The position numbers were made by a program, and so were the translations under genes. A DNA stretch of 55,300 bases from contig NZ_CALTTX010000010.1 of assembly GCF_943912325.1 (NCBI RefSeq), positions 1 to 55,300 of the forward strand, written 5' to 3'. Under the pieces are notes generated by a model. It was not told where the DNA came from. It did no database searches and saw only the letters and a program-made list of their open reading frames with translations. The stretch comes from an uncultured Microbacterium sp. (GTDB lineage Bacteria; Actinomycetota; Actinomycetes; Actinomycetales; Microbacteriaceae). Shown in pieces: positions 17,449 to 26,326 of the stretch (position 1 is the first letter of the stretch; each line of letters starts with the position of its first letter).

Positions 17449-18926
17449 AGCGCACCACCGTCATCGTTCGTCTCGGGCATGGGGTCCTTCCGATCGGGGG
17501 CGAGGGAGTGTGCGGGGATGCCGGGAGCACCGGCATCCACAACGCCCAGGTCTCTCGCCAGCAGGTCATCGATGCTCTCGCCCCGCACGATGACGCGCGC
17601 GGCGCCGCCGCGAAGCGCGACAACGGGCGGGCGGGGAACGTAGTTGTAGTTGCTCGCGAGCGAGAAGCAGTAGGCGCCCGTCGCGGGCACGGCGAGCAGT
17701 TCGCCCGGGCGCACGTCGGCCGGCAGGTACTCGGTGTCGACGACGATGTCGCCGGATTCGCAGTGTTTGCCGACGACGCGCGAAAGCGCCGGCGCCGCGT
17801 CGGATCGACGATCCGCGAGCCGTGCGGAGTACTGCGCACCATAGAGCGCCGTGCGGGCGTTGTCGCTCATGCCGCCGTCGACCGCGACGTAGAGCCGCGT
17901 CAGCTCATCGCTCACGCGCACGGACTTAACGGTGCCGACCGTGTAGAGCGTCACGCCCGCGCGACCGACGATCGCACGACCGGGCTCGAAGGCAAGTGTG
18001 GGAATCGGGATGCCGCGCGCGGCGCACTCCGCGGCGACGGCGCCCACGATGTCGCCCGCGAGCTGCTCGATCGGGGTCGGGTCATCGCTCTCGGTGTAGG
18101 CGATGCCGAAGCCGCCGCCGAGGTTGAGCAGCGGCACGTCTCCACCGTCACGCAGGCGAGCGTGCAGCTCGATCAGGCGACGGGCGGACTCGGCAAAGCC
18201 GGCCGAGCCGAAGATCTGCGAGCCGATGTGGGCGTGGAGGCCCACGAAACGCAGGCCCGGGATCTCGCGGATGCGCGCGACCGCGGCGGGCACATCGCTC
18301 AGGCCGAAGCCGAACTTCTGGTCCTCGTGCGCCGTCGCGAGAAAGTCGTGCGTCTCGGCGTGCACGCCCGTCACGACGCGCACGAGCACGTTATGCGGCG
18401 CGGCGCCGTCGTGCCCTGCGAGCAGGGCGGCCAGGCGCTCGATCTCGAAGGCGCTGTCGATCACGATCGTGCCGACTCCGACCTCGAGCGCCCGCGAAAG
18501 CTCGGCCTCGGACTTGTTGTTGCCGTGCAGACCGATGCGGGCCGGGGGCGCCCCGGCCGCGAGCGCTACCGCGAGTTCGCCGCCCGTTGCGACGTCGATC
18601 GTGAGGCCCTCGTCAAGCACCCACGTGACGACGGCCGTCGAGAGGAACGCCTTCGAGGCGTAATAGACGCGGGCCGTCGTGCCGTGAGCCGCGGCCGCGG
18701 CGTCGAACGCTTCGCGCACGCGCCGGGCGGTCGCGCGCACCTCGTCTTCGTCAAGCACATAGAGGGGCGTGCCGAACCGCGCGGCAAGCTCGTCGGCGGT
18801 GATTCCGCCGAGGCGCAGGTGGCCCGCGTCGTCGCGCGAGGCGCCGATCGGCCAAACGCGCTCGACGAGCGCATTCGCGTCGGCCGGAACCTGACGCGCA
18901 GCAGCCGGGGACGAGTGAGACGACAC
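17445..18926 (-). CDS. lysA: Diaminopimelate decarboxylase
   Basis: PLP fold-III decarboxylase, the last step of lysine synthesis, which also consumes the peptidoglycan precursor meso-DAP. It has 493 residues from a GTG start (VSSHSSPAAARQ) with GAGG upstream. The PLP lysine is Lys92 (VYYASKAFLS), with HIGSQIFG in the barrel, a GGGFGIAY phosphate loop and the CESGDIV motif of the C-terminal domain. The C-terminal tail (PMPETNDDG) runs over the start of hom. Together with hom-thrC-thrB this is an aspartate-family operon. Confidence 0.96.
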   Translation of the reverse strand: MSSHSSPAAARQVPADANALVERVWPIGASRDDAGHLRLGGITADELAARFGTPLYVLDEDEVRATARRVREAFDAAAAAHGTTARVYYASKAFLSTAVVTWVLDEGLTIDVATGGELAVALAAGAPPARIGLHGNNKSEAELSRALEVGVGTIVIDSAFEIERLAALLAGHDGAAPHNVLVRVVTGVHAETHDFLATAHEDQKFGFGLSDVPAAVARIREIPGLRFVGLHAHIGSQIFGSAGFAESARRLIELHARLRDGGDVPLLNLGGGFGIAYTESDDPTPIEQLAGDIVGAVAAECAARGIPIPTLAFEPGRAIVGRAGVTLYTVGTVKSVRVSDELTRLYVAVDGGMSDNARTALYGAQYSARLADRRSDAAPALSRVVGKHCESGDIVVDTEYLPADVRPGELLAVPATGAYCFSLASNYNYVPRPPVVALRGGAARVIVRGESIDDLLARDLGVVDAGAPGIPAHSLAPDRKDPMPETNDDGGAL

Positions 18927-19031
18927 GGGGTACCTCGGCGGGTTCTGGCGATCGGATGGCGGATCTGTGGTGGAACGGCGGTGAAGAGGTGGGGCGGATG
19001 ACCCACGCCGCGCGAGCACGAGTCTATCGGC

Positions 19032-19865
19032 CTATGAGCATGTGCCCTTCTGGCGCATGGCGGGGTCGGTCAGGATCGTCGGCTGCAGCGTCGCCGTGGC
19101 ATCCATGCGTCCCTGATCGATCGTGACGCCCGTCACGGTCGCACCCGCGGGGATGCTCGAGGCGACGCAGACGTTCCAGGTGCGCAGCGCCACATCGGCG
19201 AGTGAACCGAGCCGGGAGCGCAGGTCGTCGGCCGAGATCTGCGCGTCGCCGATCGTCAGAGCCGCAGGCGTCAGGGTGAGCTTGCCGTCAGCCGCTCCCG
19301 GAGAGAGCTGAACGCCGATCGACCCCGCCTGACCGAAGATCTCGTACGGCACCGCGATCTGCACGTTCGAGCCCTGGAACGAGGCCGAATCGATCGGGAA
19401 CCCGTCGATCTGCGCCAGCAACGAGCGGAACTCGGTCTCATCGAGCGAGATCGACGCGGTGCCCGACTCGATCGCTCCGCCGCTCGTCGAAACGCCGTGC
19501 AGTTCGGCGCTCAGCTCACCCGTGATCGGGCGTTCGGTGGAGCCGCCGAGGTTCGCGTCATCGACCGTGACGTCGACCTCATCGAGCGTGCCCGTCACGA
19601 GTCCGATGAGCACCGAGCCGCGAATGCGCACCTGCACGCTCTCGGGCGAGGGCGCGTCGAGGGCCTTGACGACCTGTGTGCGAACGGCGCGCGTCGCGAT
19701 GTCGCGCGCGAGCCACTCCCCCGCGAACCACGCTCCGACGAGGAGCGCCGCGAGCACGATGAGCGAGATGATCCACGGCCAGGGGCTGCGGCGCTTGCGC
19801 GGCGCCTCGGGCAGCTGCAGCTCCCAGCGGTAGCCGGGCTGCGCGTCGGGCAGGTTCGAGACCAT
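19032..19865 (-). CDS. DUF2993 (LmeA-like) membrane-anchored protein
   Basis: A 277-residue protein with a cytosolic N-terminus, one transmembrane anchor (about residues 33-56, WPWIISLIVLAALLVGAWF) and an extracytoplasmic DUF2993 domain of alternating beta-strands. DUF2993 includes mycobacterial LmeA, a periplasmic phospholipase/phosphatase-like protein in lipomannan maturation, but function in this lineage is unknown. It starts 5 bases after the argS stop and is followed by lysA, a position kept in related actinobacteria. The ATG at 19865 was chosen because the longer frame overlaps argS. Confidence 0.82.
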   Translation of the reverse strand: MVSNLPDAQPGYRWELQLPEAPRKRRSPWPWIISLIVLAALLVGAWFAGEWLARDIATRAVRTQVVKALDAPSPESVQVRIRGSVLIGLVTGTLDEVDVTVDDANLGGSTERPITGELSAELHGVSTSGGAIESGTASISLDETEFRSLLAQIDGFPIDSASFQGSNVQIAVPYEIFGQAGSIGVQLSPGAADGKLTLTPAALTIGDAQISADDLRSRLGSLADVALRTWNVCVASSIPAGATVTGVTIDQGRMDATATLQPTILTDPAMRQKGTCS

Positions 19866-19870
19866 CGGCG

Positions 19871-21538
19871 TTACATCCGTTCGGGCGCGCTCACGCCGAG
19901 AAGCGTCAGCCCGTTGCGCAGCACCTGACCCGTCGCGTCGTTCAGCCACAGGCGCGTGCGGTGCAGATCGGTGACCGCTTCGTCGCCGAGCGGGGTCACG
20001 CGGCAGTTGTCGTACCAGCGGTGATAGAGGCCCGCGAGCTCTTCGAGGTAGCGCGCGACGCGGTGCGGCTCGCGCACTTCGGCGGCGTACGCGACGACGC
20101 GCGGGAACTCCTGTAGCGCGCCGAGCAGCGCCGCCTCGGTCTCGTGCGTAAGGAGTTCGGGTGCGAAGGCCGAGCGATCGACTCCGGATGCCGCGGCGTT
20201 CCGCCCCACGTTATGCGTGCGCGCGTGGGCGTACTGCACATAGAAGACGGGGTTGTCGTTCGTGCGCTTCGTCAGCACCTCGGGGTCGAGGGTCAGCGGC
20301 GAGTCGGCCGGGTAGCGCGCGAGAGAGTAGCGCAGGGCGTCCGTACCCAGCCAGTCGCGCAGGTCGTCGAGCTCGATGATGTTTCCGGCGCGCTTCGAGA
20401 GCTTCGCGCCGTTGACCGAGACGAGCTGGCCGATGAGCACCTCGATGTCTTTCTCGGGGTCATCTCCCGCCGCGCCCGCGAGCGCCTTCAGACGGTGCAC
20501 GTAGCCGTGGTGGTCGGCGCCGAGCAGGTAGATCTTGTGGCCGAAACCGCGGTCGCCCTTGTTGAGGTAATAGGCGGCATCGGCTGCGAAGTAGGTGTAT
20601 TCGCCGTTGCCACGCCGGATGACGCGGTCTTTGTCGTCACCGAACGCCGTCGTGCGCACCCACACGGCACCGTCCTGATCGAAGACGTATCCCTGCTCGC
20701 GCAAGCGGTCGACCGCTTCATCGACGAGGCTGGGCTCGCCGTTCGGGCCTTTTGCGTGCAGCGTGCGCTCGCTGAAGAAGACGTCGAAGTGCACGTTGAA
20801 CGCGACAAGCGATGCTTGCAGGTCGGCGAGCTGGAAGCCGTAGGCGAGGTCGCGAGCCTGCGCCTCTTGTTCCGCCTCGGGCAGGGCGAGGATGTCGGGG
20901 AGCTCCGCCTGAACGCGCCGCGCGAGATCGTCGATGTAAGAGCCCGGGTAGCCGTCTTCGGGTGTCGGTTCGCCCTTGATCGCGGCGAGCACGGAGCGTC
21001 CGAAGCGATCCATCTGGGCGCCGGCGTCATTGATGTAGAACTCGCGGACGAGGGTCGCACCGCTCGCGAGCAGCACGCGGGCAATGGCGTCGCCGAGGGC
21101 GGCCCAGCGGGTGTGTCCGATGTGCATCGGGCCGGTCGGGTTGGCGCTGACGAACTCGAGGTTGATGCTCTGGCCACGCTGCGTGTCGTTGCTGCCATAA
21201 GCGGCACCCGCCTCGACGATCGTCTGCGCAAGGGCACCAGCGGCAGCGGCATCCAGCCGAATGTTGATGAAGCCCGGCCCCGCGACCTCGACGCTGGCGA
21301 TCCCGTCGACGTCGGCAAGCGCGGCCGCGATCTCACCGGCGAGCTCGCGCGGGTTGGCCCCCGCGGGCTTTGCAAGCTTGAGCGCCGCGTTCGAGGCCCA
21401 GTCGCCGTGATCGCGGTTCTTGGGGCGCTCGAGCACGAAGTCGGCGGGCGTGAGGTCGGCCGCAGCCCCGGGGCGTCGTGCCTCGATAAGAGGGGTCGCG
21501 ACGGCGAGCAGAGCGGCGGAGAGATCATCGGGAGTCAT
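19871..21538 (-). CDS. argS: Arginyl-tRNA synthetase
   Basis: Class I synthetase charging tRNA-Arg. The 555-residue protein has an N-terminal Add-1 domain, then NPTGPMHIGHTRW with HIGH at 139-142, and a KLSKRAGN loop near residue 380 acting as KMSKS. The C-terminal DALR anticodon-binding domain follows. It opens the conserved argS-to-atp block. Its ATG is preceded by GAGGGG and a TAGAAT -10 element. Confidence 0.97.
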   Translation of the reverse strand: MTPDDLSAALLAVATPLIEARRPGAAADLTPADFVLERPKNRDHGDWASNAALKLAKPAGANPRELAGEIAAALADVDGIASVEVAGPGFINIRLDAAAAGALAQTIVEAGAAYGSNDTQRGQSINLEFVSANPTGPMHIGHTRWAALGDAIARVLLASGATLVREFYINDAGAQMDRFGRSVLAAIKGEPTPEDGYPGSYIDDLARRVQAELPDILALPEAEQEAQARDLAYGFQLADLQASLVAFNVHFDVFFSERTLHAKGPNGEPSLVDEAVDRLREQGYVFDQDGAVWVRTTAFGDDKDRVIRRGNGEYTYFAADAAYYLNKGDRGFGHKIYLLGADHHGYVHRLKALAGAAGDDPEKDIEVLIGQLVSVNGAKLSKRAGNIIELDDLRDWLGTDALRYSLARYPADSPLTLDPEVLTKRTNDNPVFYVQYAHARTHNVGRNAAASGVDRSAFAPELLTHETEAALLGALQEFPRVVAYAAEVREPHRVARYLEELAGLYHRWYDNCRVTPLGDEAVTDLHRTRLWLNDATGQVLRNGLTLLGVSAPERM

Positions 21539-21547
21539 AGCCCCTCG

Positions 21548-21553
21548 ATTCTA
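21548..21553 (-). promoter_or_regulatory. -10 element for argS
   Basis: TAGAAT on the minus strand, 9 bases before the ATG, leaving a leader of about two bases. No clear -35. Confidence 0.55.
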
Positions 21554-21617
21554 CGGGCGCCCTCCGACAGCGCTCGTCGGCGGAGCGGATGCCGACGGCA
21601 CAGGCCGGCCGGACCGT

Positions 21618-22442
21618 TCAGGCGATCTGCACGAGGCGCGTGAAGTCATCGTGCTCGGGCGAGGGCGTGGCATCCGGTCCATCGAATCCTTCGAGCACCG
21701 CCGCGTCGACGCGCATGCGCCGAAGGCCCACGTGACCGCCGTGATAGCTGAGGAAGGCGCAATCGGCCGCGTCGCGACCCGTCGCAATGCGCACGAGCGA
21801 TTCGCGGGCGGCGAGTCGCGTGGCGTCGATGACGTACCACGAGCCGTCGAGGTAGGCCTCGGCGACGGCGTGGAAGTCCATCGGCACGAGGCCGGGCGCA
21901 TAGCACGCGGCGTAGCGCGCCGGCACATCCATCGCACGCAGCAGCGCGATCACGACGTGGGCGTAGTCGCGGCAGACGCCCTGCCCCGTCATGAGTGTCG
22001 TGACGGCCGAATCGGTGCCCATGCTGAGGCCCGGCGTGTACGTGATGCTGCGCTCGACGAATCGCGTCACCGCGTGGATCAGGTCGACCCCCTCGATCCC
22101 GGCGAACTGGCGCCGCGCCTGCGTGAAGACCTCGTCGGACTGGCAGTATCGGCTCGGGCGCAAGAAGGTGATGGTTTCCATCTCGCTCGTGCGGCTCTGG
22201 CCGCCCTGGCCGTCGACGAGCGCCTCGTAACGCACGCGCAGTTCACCGGGCTCGCTCTGCAGGCGGTGCAACCGCGTGCCCGAGTGGTCTACGAGCTCGG
22301 TCGGGGTATAGACGCGATCGCCCTGCACGAACGTCAAAGACTCACTCACGACCGGCATCTGTTGCGAGGCGGTGAGCGAGAAAATGAGATCGATGGATGC
22401 CCCGAGGTCGAGGTCCAATTCGGCGGTGACGATGCGCTGCAC
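21618..22442 (-). CDS. Transglutaminase-like (protease-fold) protein
   Basis: A 274-residue protein with the transglutaminase-like Cys-His-Asp triad: Cys157 (GQGVCRDYAH), His191 (DFHAVAEAY) and Asp206 (YVIDATR). An N-terminal beta domain precedes it. Bacterial members of this type are usually cysteine peptidases of unknown substrate. No signal peptide is visible, so it is probably cytosolic. The GTG at 22442 was chosen because AGGA lies about 8 bases upstream and the family starts with a short strand like QRIVTAELDLDL. It is divergent from the histidine kinase. Confidence 0.85.
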   Translation of the reverse strand: MQRIVTAELDLDLGASIDLIFSLTASQQMPVVSESLTFVQGDRVYTPTELVDHSGTRLHRLQSEPGELRVRYEALVDGQGGQSRTSEMETITFLRPSRYCQSDEVFTQARRQFAGIEGVDLIHAVTRFVERSITYTPGLSMGTDSAVTTLMTGQGVCRDYAHVVIALLRAMDVPARYAACYAPGLVPMDFHAVAEAYLDGSWYVIDATRLAARESLVRIATGRDAADCAFLSYHGGHVGLRRMRVDAAVLEGFDGPDATPSPEHDDFTRLVQIA

Positions 22443-22586
22443 CGGGCAATCCTCACACACGAATGAGTCGTGCGGATCACACGGTTTCGCAGCCGGCTTC
22501 GGAGCGTGCGCGCGCGTCTCGAACGGACAGATTTCGAGCGTCGTGGGATGTGCTCGCGGGGCGCCCCACAGCCGCCGGGGATCGCC

Positions 22587-22592
22587 TACGAT
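22587..22592 (+). promoter_or_regulatory. -10 element for the GAF histidine kinase
   Basis: TACGAT, 8 bases before the ATG with no Shine-Dalgarno sequence between, indicating a leaderless or nearly leaderless mRNA. Confidence 0.5.
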
Positions 22593-22600
22593 CGAGCGCA

Positions 22601-23800
22601 ATGGCTGCTCTTACCGACCCCGCGCGTCTCGACGACGAGGACGTTCGTCGAGCCGAAATCGACCGCTACGCGGTGCTCGCAACTCCGACGCTCAGCGCCC
22701 TCGAGGGCCTCGTAGGCGTCGCCGTCTCGATCTGCGGAACCTCGGCCGGTGTGCTCAACATCATCGATGAGACGACGCAGCACCAGATCGCCGCGGTCGG
22801 GATCGCGGCGGCGGCGTGCGCCCGATCCGATTCGATGTGCGCGGTCGTGCTCGGCGAGCGCGCTCAAGTGGTTGTCCCGGATGCGCGAGCCGACGCGCGG
22901 TTCGCCGAGAACCCCTTCGTGACGGGCGCGATCGGCAGCGTGCGCCTGTACGCCTCGAGCCCGCTCATCACGCCCTCGGGCGTGTCGCTCGGAACCCTGT
23001 GCGTCTTCGACGACGTCGAGGGCGAACTCGACGAGGCGCAACGCGAGGCGCTCGATGTGCTCGCCCGGCACGTCGTCGACGCCCTCGAGCTGCGGCGGCT
23101 CGCGTCAGAGCTCTCTGAGACGAACCTCTCGCTCACCCGCTTCGCCGGGCGGGTGAGCCATGACTTGCGCAACCCCCTCACGGCGGTCACGGGATTCATC
23201 GATCTCGCCCTCATGAGCGGCGAGCTCGACGACGCGCCGTTCGCGACCTCGGCGCTCGAGCGCGCCGCGAGCGCCTCCGAGCGCATGGCGCAGACGATCG
23301 CGGGCCTGCTCGCCAATACGCGCGCGGGCGCTGCCGCGATCGAGCGAGAGAACGTCGCGATCGGCGACCTCGTCGATGAGGTGAGTGTGGATGTGGATGC
23401 CGAGATCTCGGCCCACTCCGCCGTCGTGAGCGTCCGCGGCGACCGTGCCGCAACGGTATGGGCCGACCGCACGCTGCTGCGCATCCTCGTGCAGAACGCG
23501 GTCGCGAACGCCCTCAAATTCACGGCCGCGACCGGGCGCGCGCCGCGCGTCGAGGTCGGGCTCGATCCCTCGGCATCCGGAATCCTGCTCACGATCGACG
23601 ACAACGGACCGGGCGTCGCTCCCGAAGACCGCGAGCGCGTCTTCGAGGCGCTGGAGCGCGCCGCGACGGCCGAGATCCCGGGACTCGGCGTCGGACTGTC
23701 GACGTGCCGCACGGTCGCCGAGGCGCACGGCGGCACGATCCGGATCGAGGACTCACCGCTCGGTGGCGCGCGCATCGCGGTGGAGCTGCCCGCGGGCTGA
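22601..23800 (+). CDS. GAF-domain sensor histidine kinase
   Basis: A 399-residue soluble kinase. The N-terminal GAF domain (about residues 25-165) contains SICGTSAGVLNIID, a cysteine-bearing segment (ACARSDSMCAVVLG, as in GAF sensors of redox or light) and VSLGTLCVFDD. Next is HisKA with the phospho-acceptor His187 (RVSHDLRNPLT), then HATPase_c with DDNGPGVAPEDRERVFE and a G2-type loop GLGVGLS. No transmembrane segment and no adjacent response regulator, so it is an orphan and its signal is unknown. Confidence 0.9.
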   Translation: MAALTDPARLDDEDVRRAEIDRYAVLATPTLSALEGLVGVAVSICGTSAGVLNIIDETTQHQIAAVGIAAAACARSDSMCAVVLGERAQVVVPDARADARFAENPFVTGAIGSVRLYASSPLITPSGVSLGTLCVFDDVEGELDEAQREALDVLARHVVDALELRRLASELSETNLSLTRFAGRVSHDLRNPLTAVTGFIDLALMSGELDDAPFATSALERAASASERMAQTIAGLLANTRAGAAAIERENVAIGDLVDEVSVDVDAEISAHSAVVSVRGDRAATVWADRTLLRILVQNAVANALKFTAATGRAPRVEVGLDPSASGILLTIDDNGPGVAPEDRERVFEALERAATAEIPGLGVGLSTCRTVAEAHGGTIRIEDSPLGGARIAVELPAG

Positions 23801-23846
23801 GTCGCCTGTCGACGTCGGGTTCTACCCGGGGTTCGATGACAGAAGT

Positions 23847-23921
23847 GGTGCCCCCGACAGGAATCGAACCTGCGACCTTTGGTACCGGAAACCAACGCTC
23901 TATCCCCTGAGCTACGGAGGC
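23847..23921 (-). tRNA. tRNA-Arg (anticodon CCG)
   Basis: Full cloverleaf on the minus strand: acceptor GCCTCCG pairing with CGGGGGC (one G-U), D-arm GCTC/GAGC, anticodon stem TTGGT/ACCAA with loop TTCCGGT, T-arm GCAGG/CCTGT with loop TTCGAAT, and an encoded CCA end. The anticodon CCG reads CGG, a frequent arginine codon in this genome. It stands alone between convergent-free flanks, after the histidine kinase gene on the other strand. Confidence 0.97.
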
Positions 23922-24134
23922 GGACTGATCGAGGCTATCACCCGGCGGGGCGCCCCTTGAGCAGGCCCGGCCGGGCGTCCGCGCGGCGCGCCCGGGATGT
24001 GTGGGTGCTCTAACAACGAGATACGCGTGGACACACCGGCAGGGCGCTCGGGACGATGGATGCTGCCGCGCCGCGCGGCCGCCTTCCCCCGCGCCGACGA
24101 CGCCGCGCCACCGCAACTCCCCGAGGAATACCTC

Positions 24135-25457
24135 ATGCCCCTGCGCCTCGTCCGCCGTATCGCCCTGTGCCTCGTGATCGCCGCTCCCGCGATCATCGTG
24201 CGCGTGATGGGCCTGCACCTCGCCCCCGTCGTCTCGCTGCTGATTTTTGGCGCGGCCGTGGTTGCCGCCGCCTTCCTGCTCGCGTGGGCCGCCGAAGCCG
24301 CGCAGAAAGACATCTCGGGCGCACTCGCGATCGCCCTGCTCGCCCTCATCGCGGTGCTCCCCGAGTACGCCGTCGACCTGTATTACGCGTTCCGCTCGGG
24401 CTCTGACCCCGCGTACCTGCACTTCGCCGCCGCGAACATGACCGGCTCAAACCGACTCCTGCTCGGCTTCGGCTGGCCGCTCGTCGTGATCGTCGCGCTG
24501 CTCGCGGCGCGAGCCGCGGCGCGAGCGGGCGGGTCGGGTCGAGGCGCGTCGGGCCGGGGCGCGGGTGTGCCCGCACCCGAGGCATCCATCCCCCGCTCTC
24601 TCGTGCTGCCGTCGCAATCGCGCCTCGACATCGGGTTCCTCGCGATCCTGGCGGTGATCGCGTTCGCGATTCCGCTGATGGGGTCGATCCCGCTGTGGTT
24701 CGGCGGACTGCTGATCGCGATCTTCGGCCTCTACCTCTGGCGGGCCGGCGCGGTCGACGACGATGGCGAACAGGAATTCGTGGGGCCCGCGGCGCTCATC
24801 GTCGAACTGCCGACACCCGCGCGCCGCGCAACCGTCGTTTCGCTGTTCGTCGTCTCGGCCGCGATCATCCTGGCGTGCGCCGAACCGTTCGCCGAAGCGC
24901 TTGTCGCCTCGGGTCAGGCGCTCGGGATCGACAGCTACTTCCTCGTGCAGTGGCTCGCACCCCTGGCATCCGAAGCTCCCGAATTCATCATCGCCGTTAT
25001 GTTCGCGCTGCGCGGTCTCGGCGCGGCCGCGATCGGCACGCTCATCGCGTCGAAGGTCAACCACTGGAGCCTGCTCGTTGGCTCGCTCCCCTTCGCGCAC
25101 TGGGCCGGTGGCGGACCCACCCCGCTCGCGCTCGACGCGCGCCAGGTCGAGGAGTTCGTGCTGACGGCGACCCAGACGTTGCTCGGTGTCGCGATCATCC
25201 TCGCGCTGCGCTTCCACCTGTTCTCGGCGATCGGTCTTGCGGTGCTGTTCGGCGCGCAGTTCTTCGTCACCGACACGAGCGGGCGTTACGTGCTGAGCGC
25301 GATCCAGGCTCTTGCCGCGGTCGTCGTGCTCGTCATGCACCGTCGCGACATCCTGCCGACGCTCGCCGCGCCGTTCCGTCGGCACCGTGTCGAACGCAGC
25401 GACGGTGCGTCGTTCGACGAGTCAGATACGCGCACCGAACCCATCGCGACGCATTAG
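24135..25457 (+). CDS. Sodium/calcium exchanger family membrane protein
   Basis: A 440-residue polytopic protein with two homologous halves, the layout of the CaCA superfamily. The alpha-1 repeat is visible as LIAVLPEYAVDLYYAF plus MTGSNRLLLGFGWPLVV. The alpha-2 repeat is LASEAPEFIIAVMFALRGLG plus GTLIASKVNHWSLLVG, with the acidic Glu-Pro-Glu cation-site residues in both. Between them is a Gly/Arg-rich cytosolic loop. The ATG at 24135 has GAGGA upstream. Whether it moves Ca2+, Mn2+ or H+/Na+ cannot be read from sequence. The next gene is an MntR-like regulator. Confidence 0.85.
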   Translation: MPLRLVRRIALCLVIAAPAIIVRVMGLHLAPVVSLLIFGAAVVAAAFLLAWAAEAAQKDISGALAIALLALIAVLPEYAVDLYYAFRSGSDPAYLHFAAANMTGSNRLLLGFGWPLVVIVALLAARAAARAGGSGRGASGRGAGVPAPEASIPRSLVLPSQSRLDIGFLAILAVIAFAIPLMGSIPLWFGGLLIAIFGLYLWRAGAVDDDGEQEFVGPAALIVELPTPARRATVVSLFVVSAAIILACAEPFAEALVASGQALGIDSYFLVQWLAPLASEAPEFIIAVMFALRGLGAAAIGTLIASKVNHWSLLVGSLPFAHWAGGGPTPLALDARQVEEFVLTATQTLLGVAIILALRFHLFSAIGLAVLFGAQFFVTDTSGRYVLSAIQALAAVVVLVMHRRDILPTLAAPFRRHRVERSDGASFDESDTRTEPIATH

Positions 25458-25470
25458 CGCCCGCCCCGGA

Positions 25471-25476
25471 TAGCAT
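25471..25476 (+). promoter_or_regulatory. -10 element for the MntR-like gene
   Basis: TAGCAT, 6 bases before the GTG. The transcript would start at or next to the start codon (leaderless). It lies in the 25-base gap after the exchanger gene. Confidence 0.6.
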
Positions 25477-25482
25477 CGACCC

Positions 25483-26181
25483 GTGCCCGACGCCCCCGTG
25501 ACCCGCATGGTCGAGGACTACGTCACCCTCATCTGGAAGGCGTACGAGTGGCCGGGGTCCGAGCCCTCGACGACCGATCTCGCCGCGAGCCTCGGCGTGA
25601 CCCCCTCGACCGTGTCAGCGAACCTCAAACGCCTCGGCCGCGACGGCTTCATCGCCTACGAGCCCTACGGCGCGATCGCGCTCACACCGCTCGGCCGCGG
25701 GATCGCCGTCGGAGTCGTGCGACGCCACCGCATCATCGAGACCTACCTCGTCGAGCGTCTCGGCCTGTCGTGGGATGAAGTGCACGACGAGGCCGATCGC
25801 CTGGAGCACGCGGTCTCTGACCTCGTGTTGAAGCGAATGGATGCCGAACTCGGGCACCCCCGCGCCGATCCCCACGGCGACCCGATCCCCTCGATCGACG
25901 GCGAGATCGACAGCCCCGACGCACTGCGGCTGCTCGATGCCGCGCCGGGCGACCGCGTGCGCGTGTTGCGGGTCTCGGATCGGCAGCCCGACGTTTTGCG
26001 CTACCTCAGCGCGAAGGGGATCGGGATCGGCGATGAGCTCACCCTCGTCGACGCCTCGCGGGCGACGGGAATCGTGCGGCTCGAGCGGGCCGCGGAGGCC
26101 GGCTCGAGCGGCGGCGGGCCCCTCGAGCCCCTCGAGATCGGCACCGCCGCGGCGTGCGAGATCCGGGTCGAGCGCGCCTGA
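25483..26181 (+). CDS. DtxR/MntR-family metal-dependent repressor
   Basis: A 232-residue regulator with an N-terminal winged helix (STTDLAASLGVTPSTVSANLKRL), a central dimerisation/metal domain and a C-terminal FeoA/SH3-like domain. The metal ligands resemble MntR more than DtxR: Asp12 replaces DtxR Met10, and Asp104 replaces DtxR Cys102. His81, Glu85, His100, Glu107 and His108 are kept. That points to a Mn2+ sensor. Starts with GTG directly behind a -10 element. It follows the exchanger by 25 bases and may control it. Confidence 0.9.
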   Translation: MPDAPVTRMVEDYVTLIWKAYEWPGSEPSTTDLAASLGVTPSTVSANLKRLGRDGFIAYEPYGAIALTPLGRGIAVGVVRRHRIIETYLVERLGLSWDEVHDEADRLEHAVSDLVLKRMDAELGHPRADPHGDPIPSIDGEIDSPDALRLLDAAPGDRVRVLRVSDRQPDVLRYLSAKGIGIGDELTLVDASRATGIVRLERAAEAGSSGGGPLEPLEIGTAAACEIRVERA

Positions 26182-26225
26182 GGCCGGCCCGCTTCCGGTC
26201 GGCGGTCCCCGCACTCCTGACGCTC

Positions 26226-26277
26226 ATGTCTCACTTATGCAGGTTTCCGGGCCCCAAAACCTGCATAAGTGAGACAT
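26226..26277 (+). terminator. 21-bp perfect inverted repeat between convergent genes
   Basis: Arms at 26226-26246 and 26257-26277 are exact reverse complements, around a 10-base spacer that contains GGGCCC. It lies between the stops of the MntR-like gene and the CPBP-like gene, so a bidirectional transcription barrier is plausible. No T-tract follows on either side, and the arms are unusually AT-rich for this genome, so a mobile palindromic repeat unit is an equal possibility. Confidence 0.6.
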
Positions 26278-26326
26278 CAACGGCGTCTGCCGGGCGATGT
26301 AGCCCGATGGCACTGACCGACGGGGC

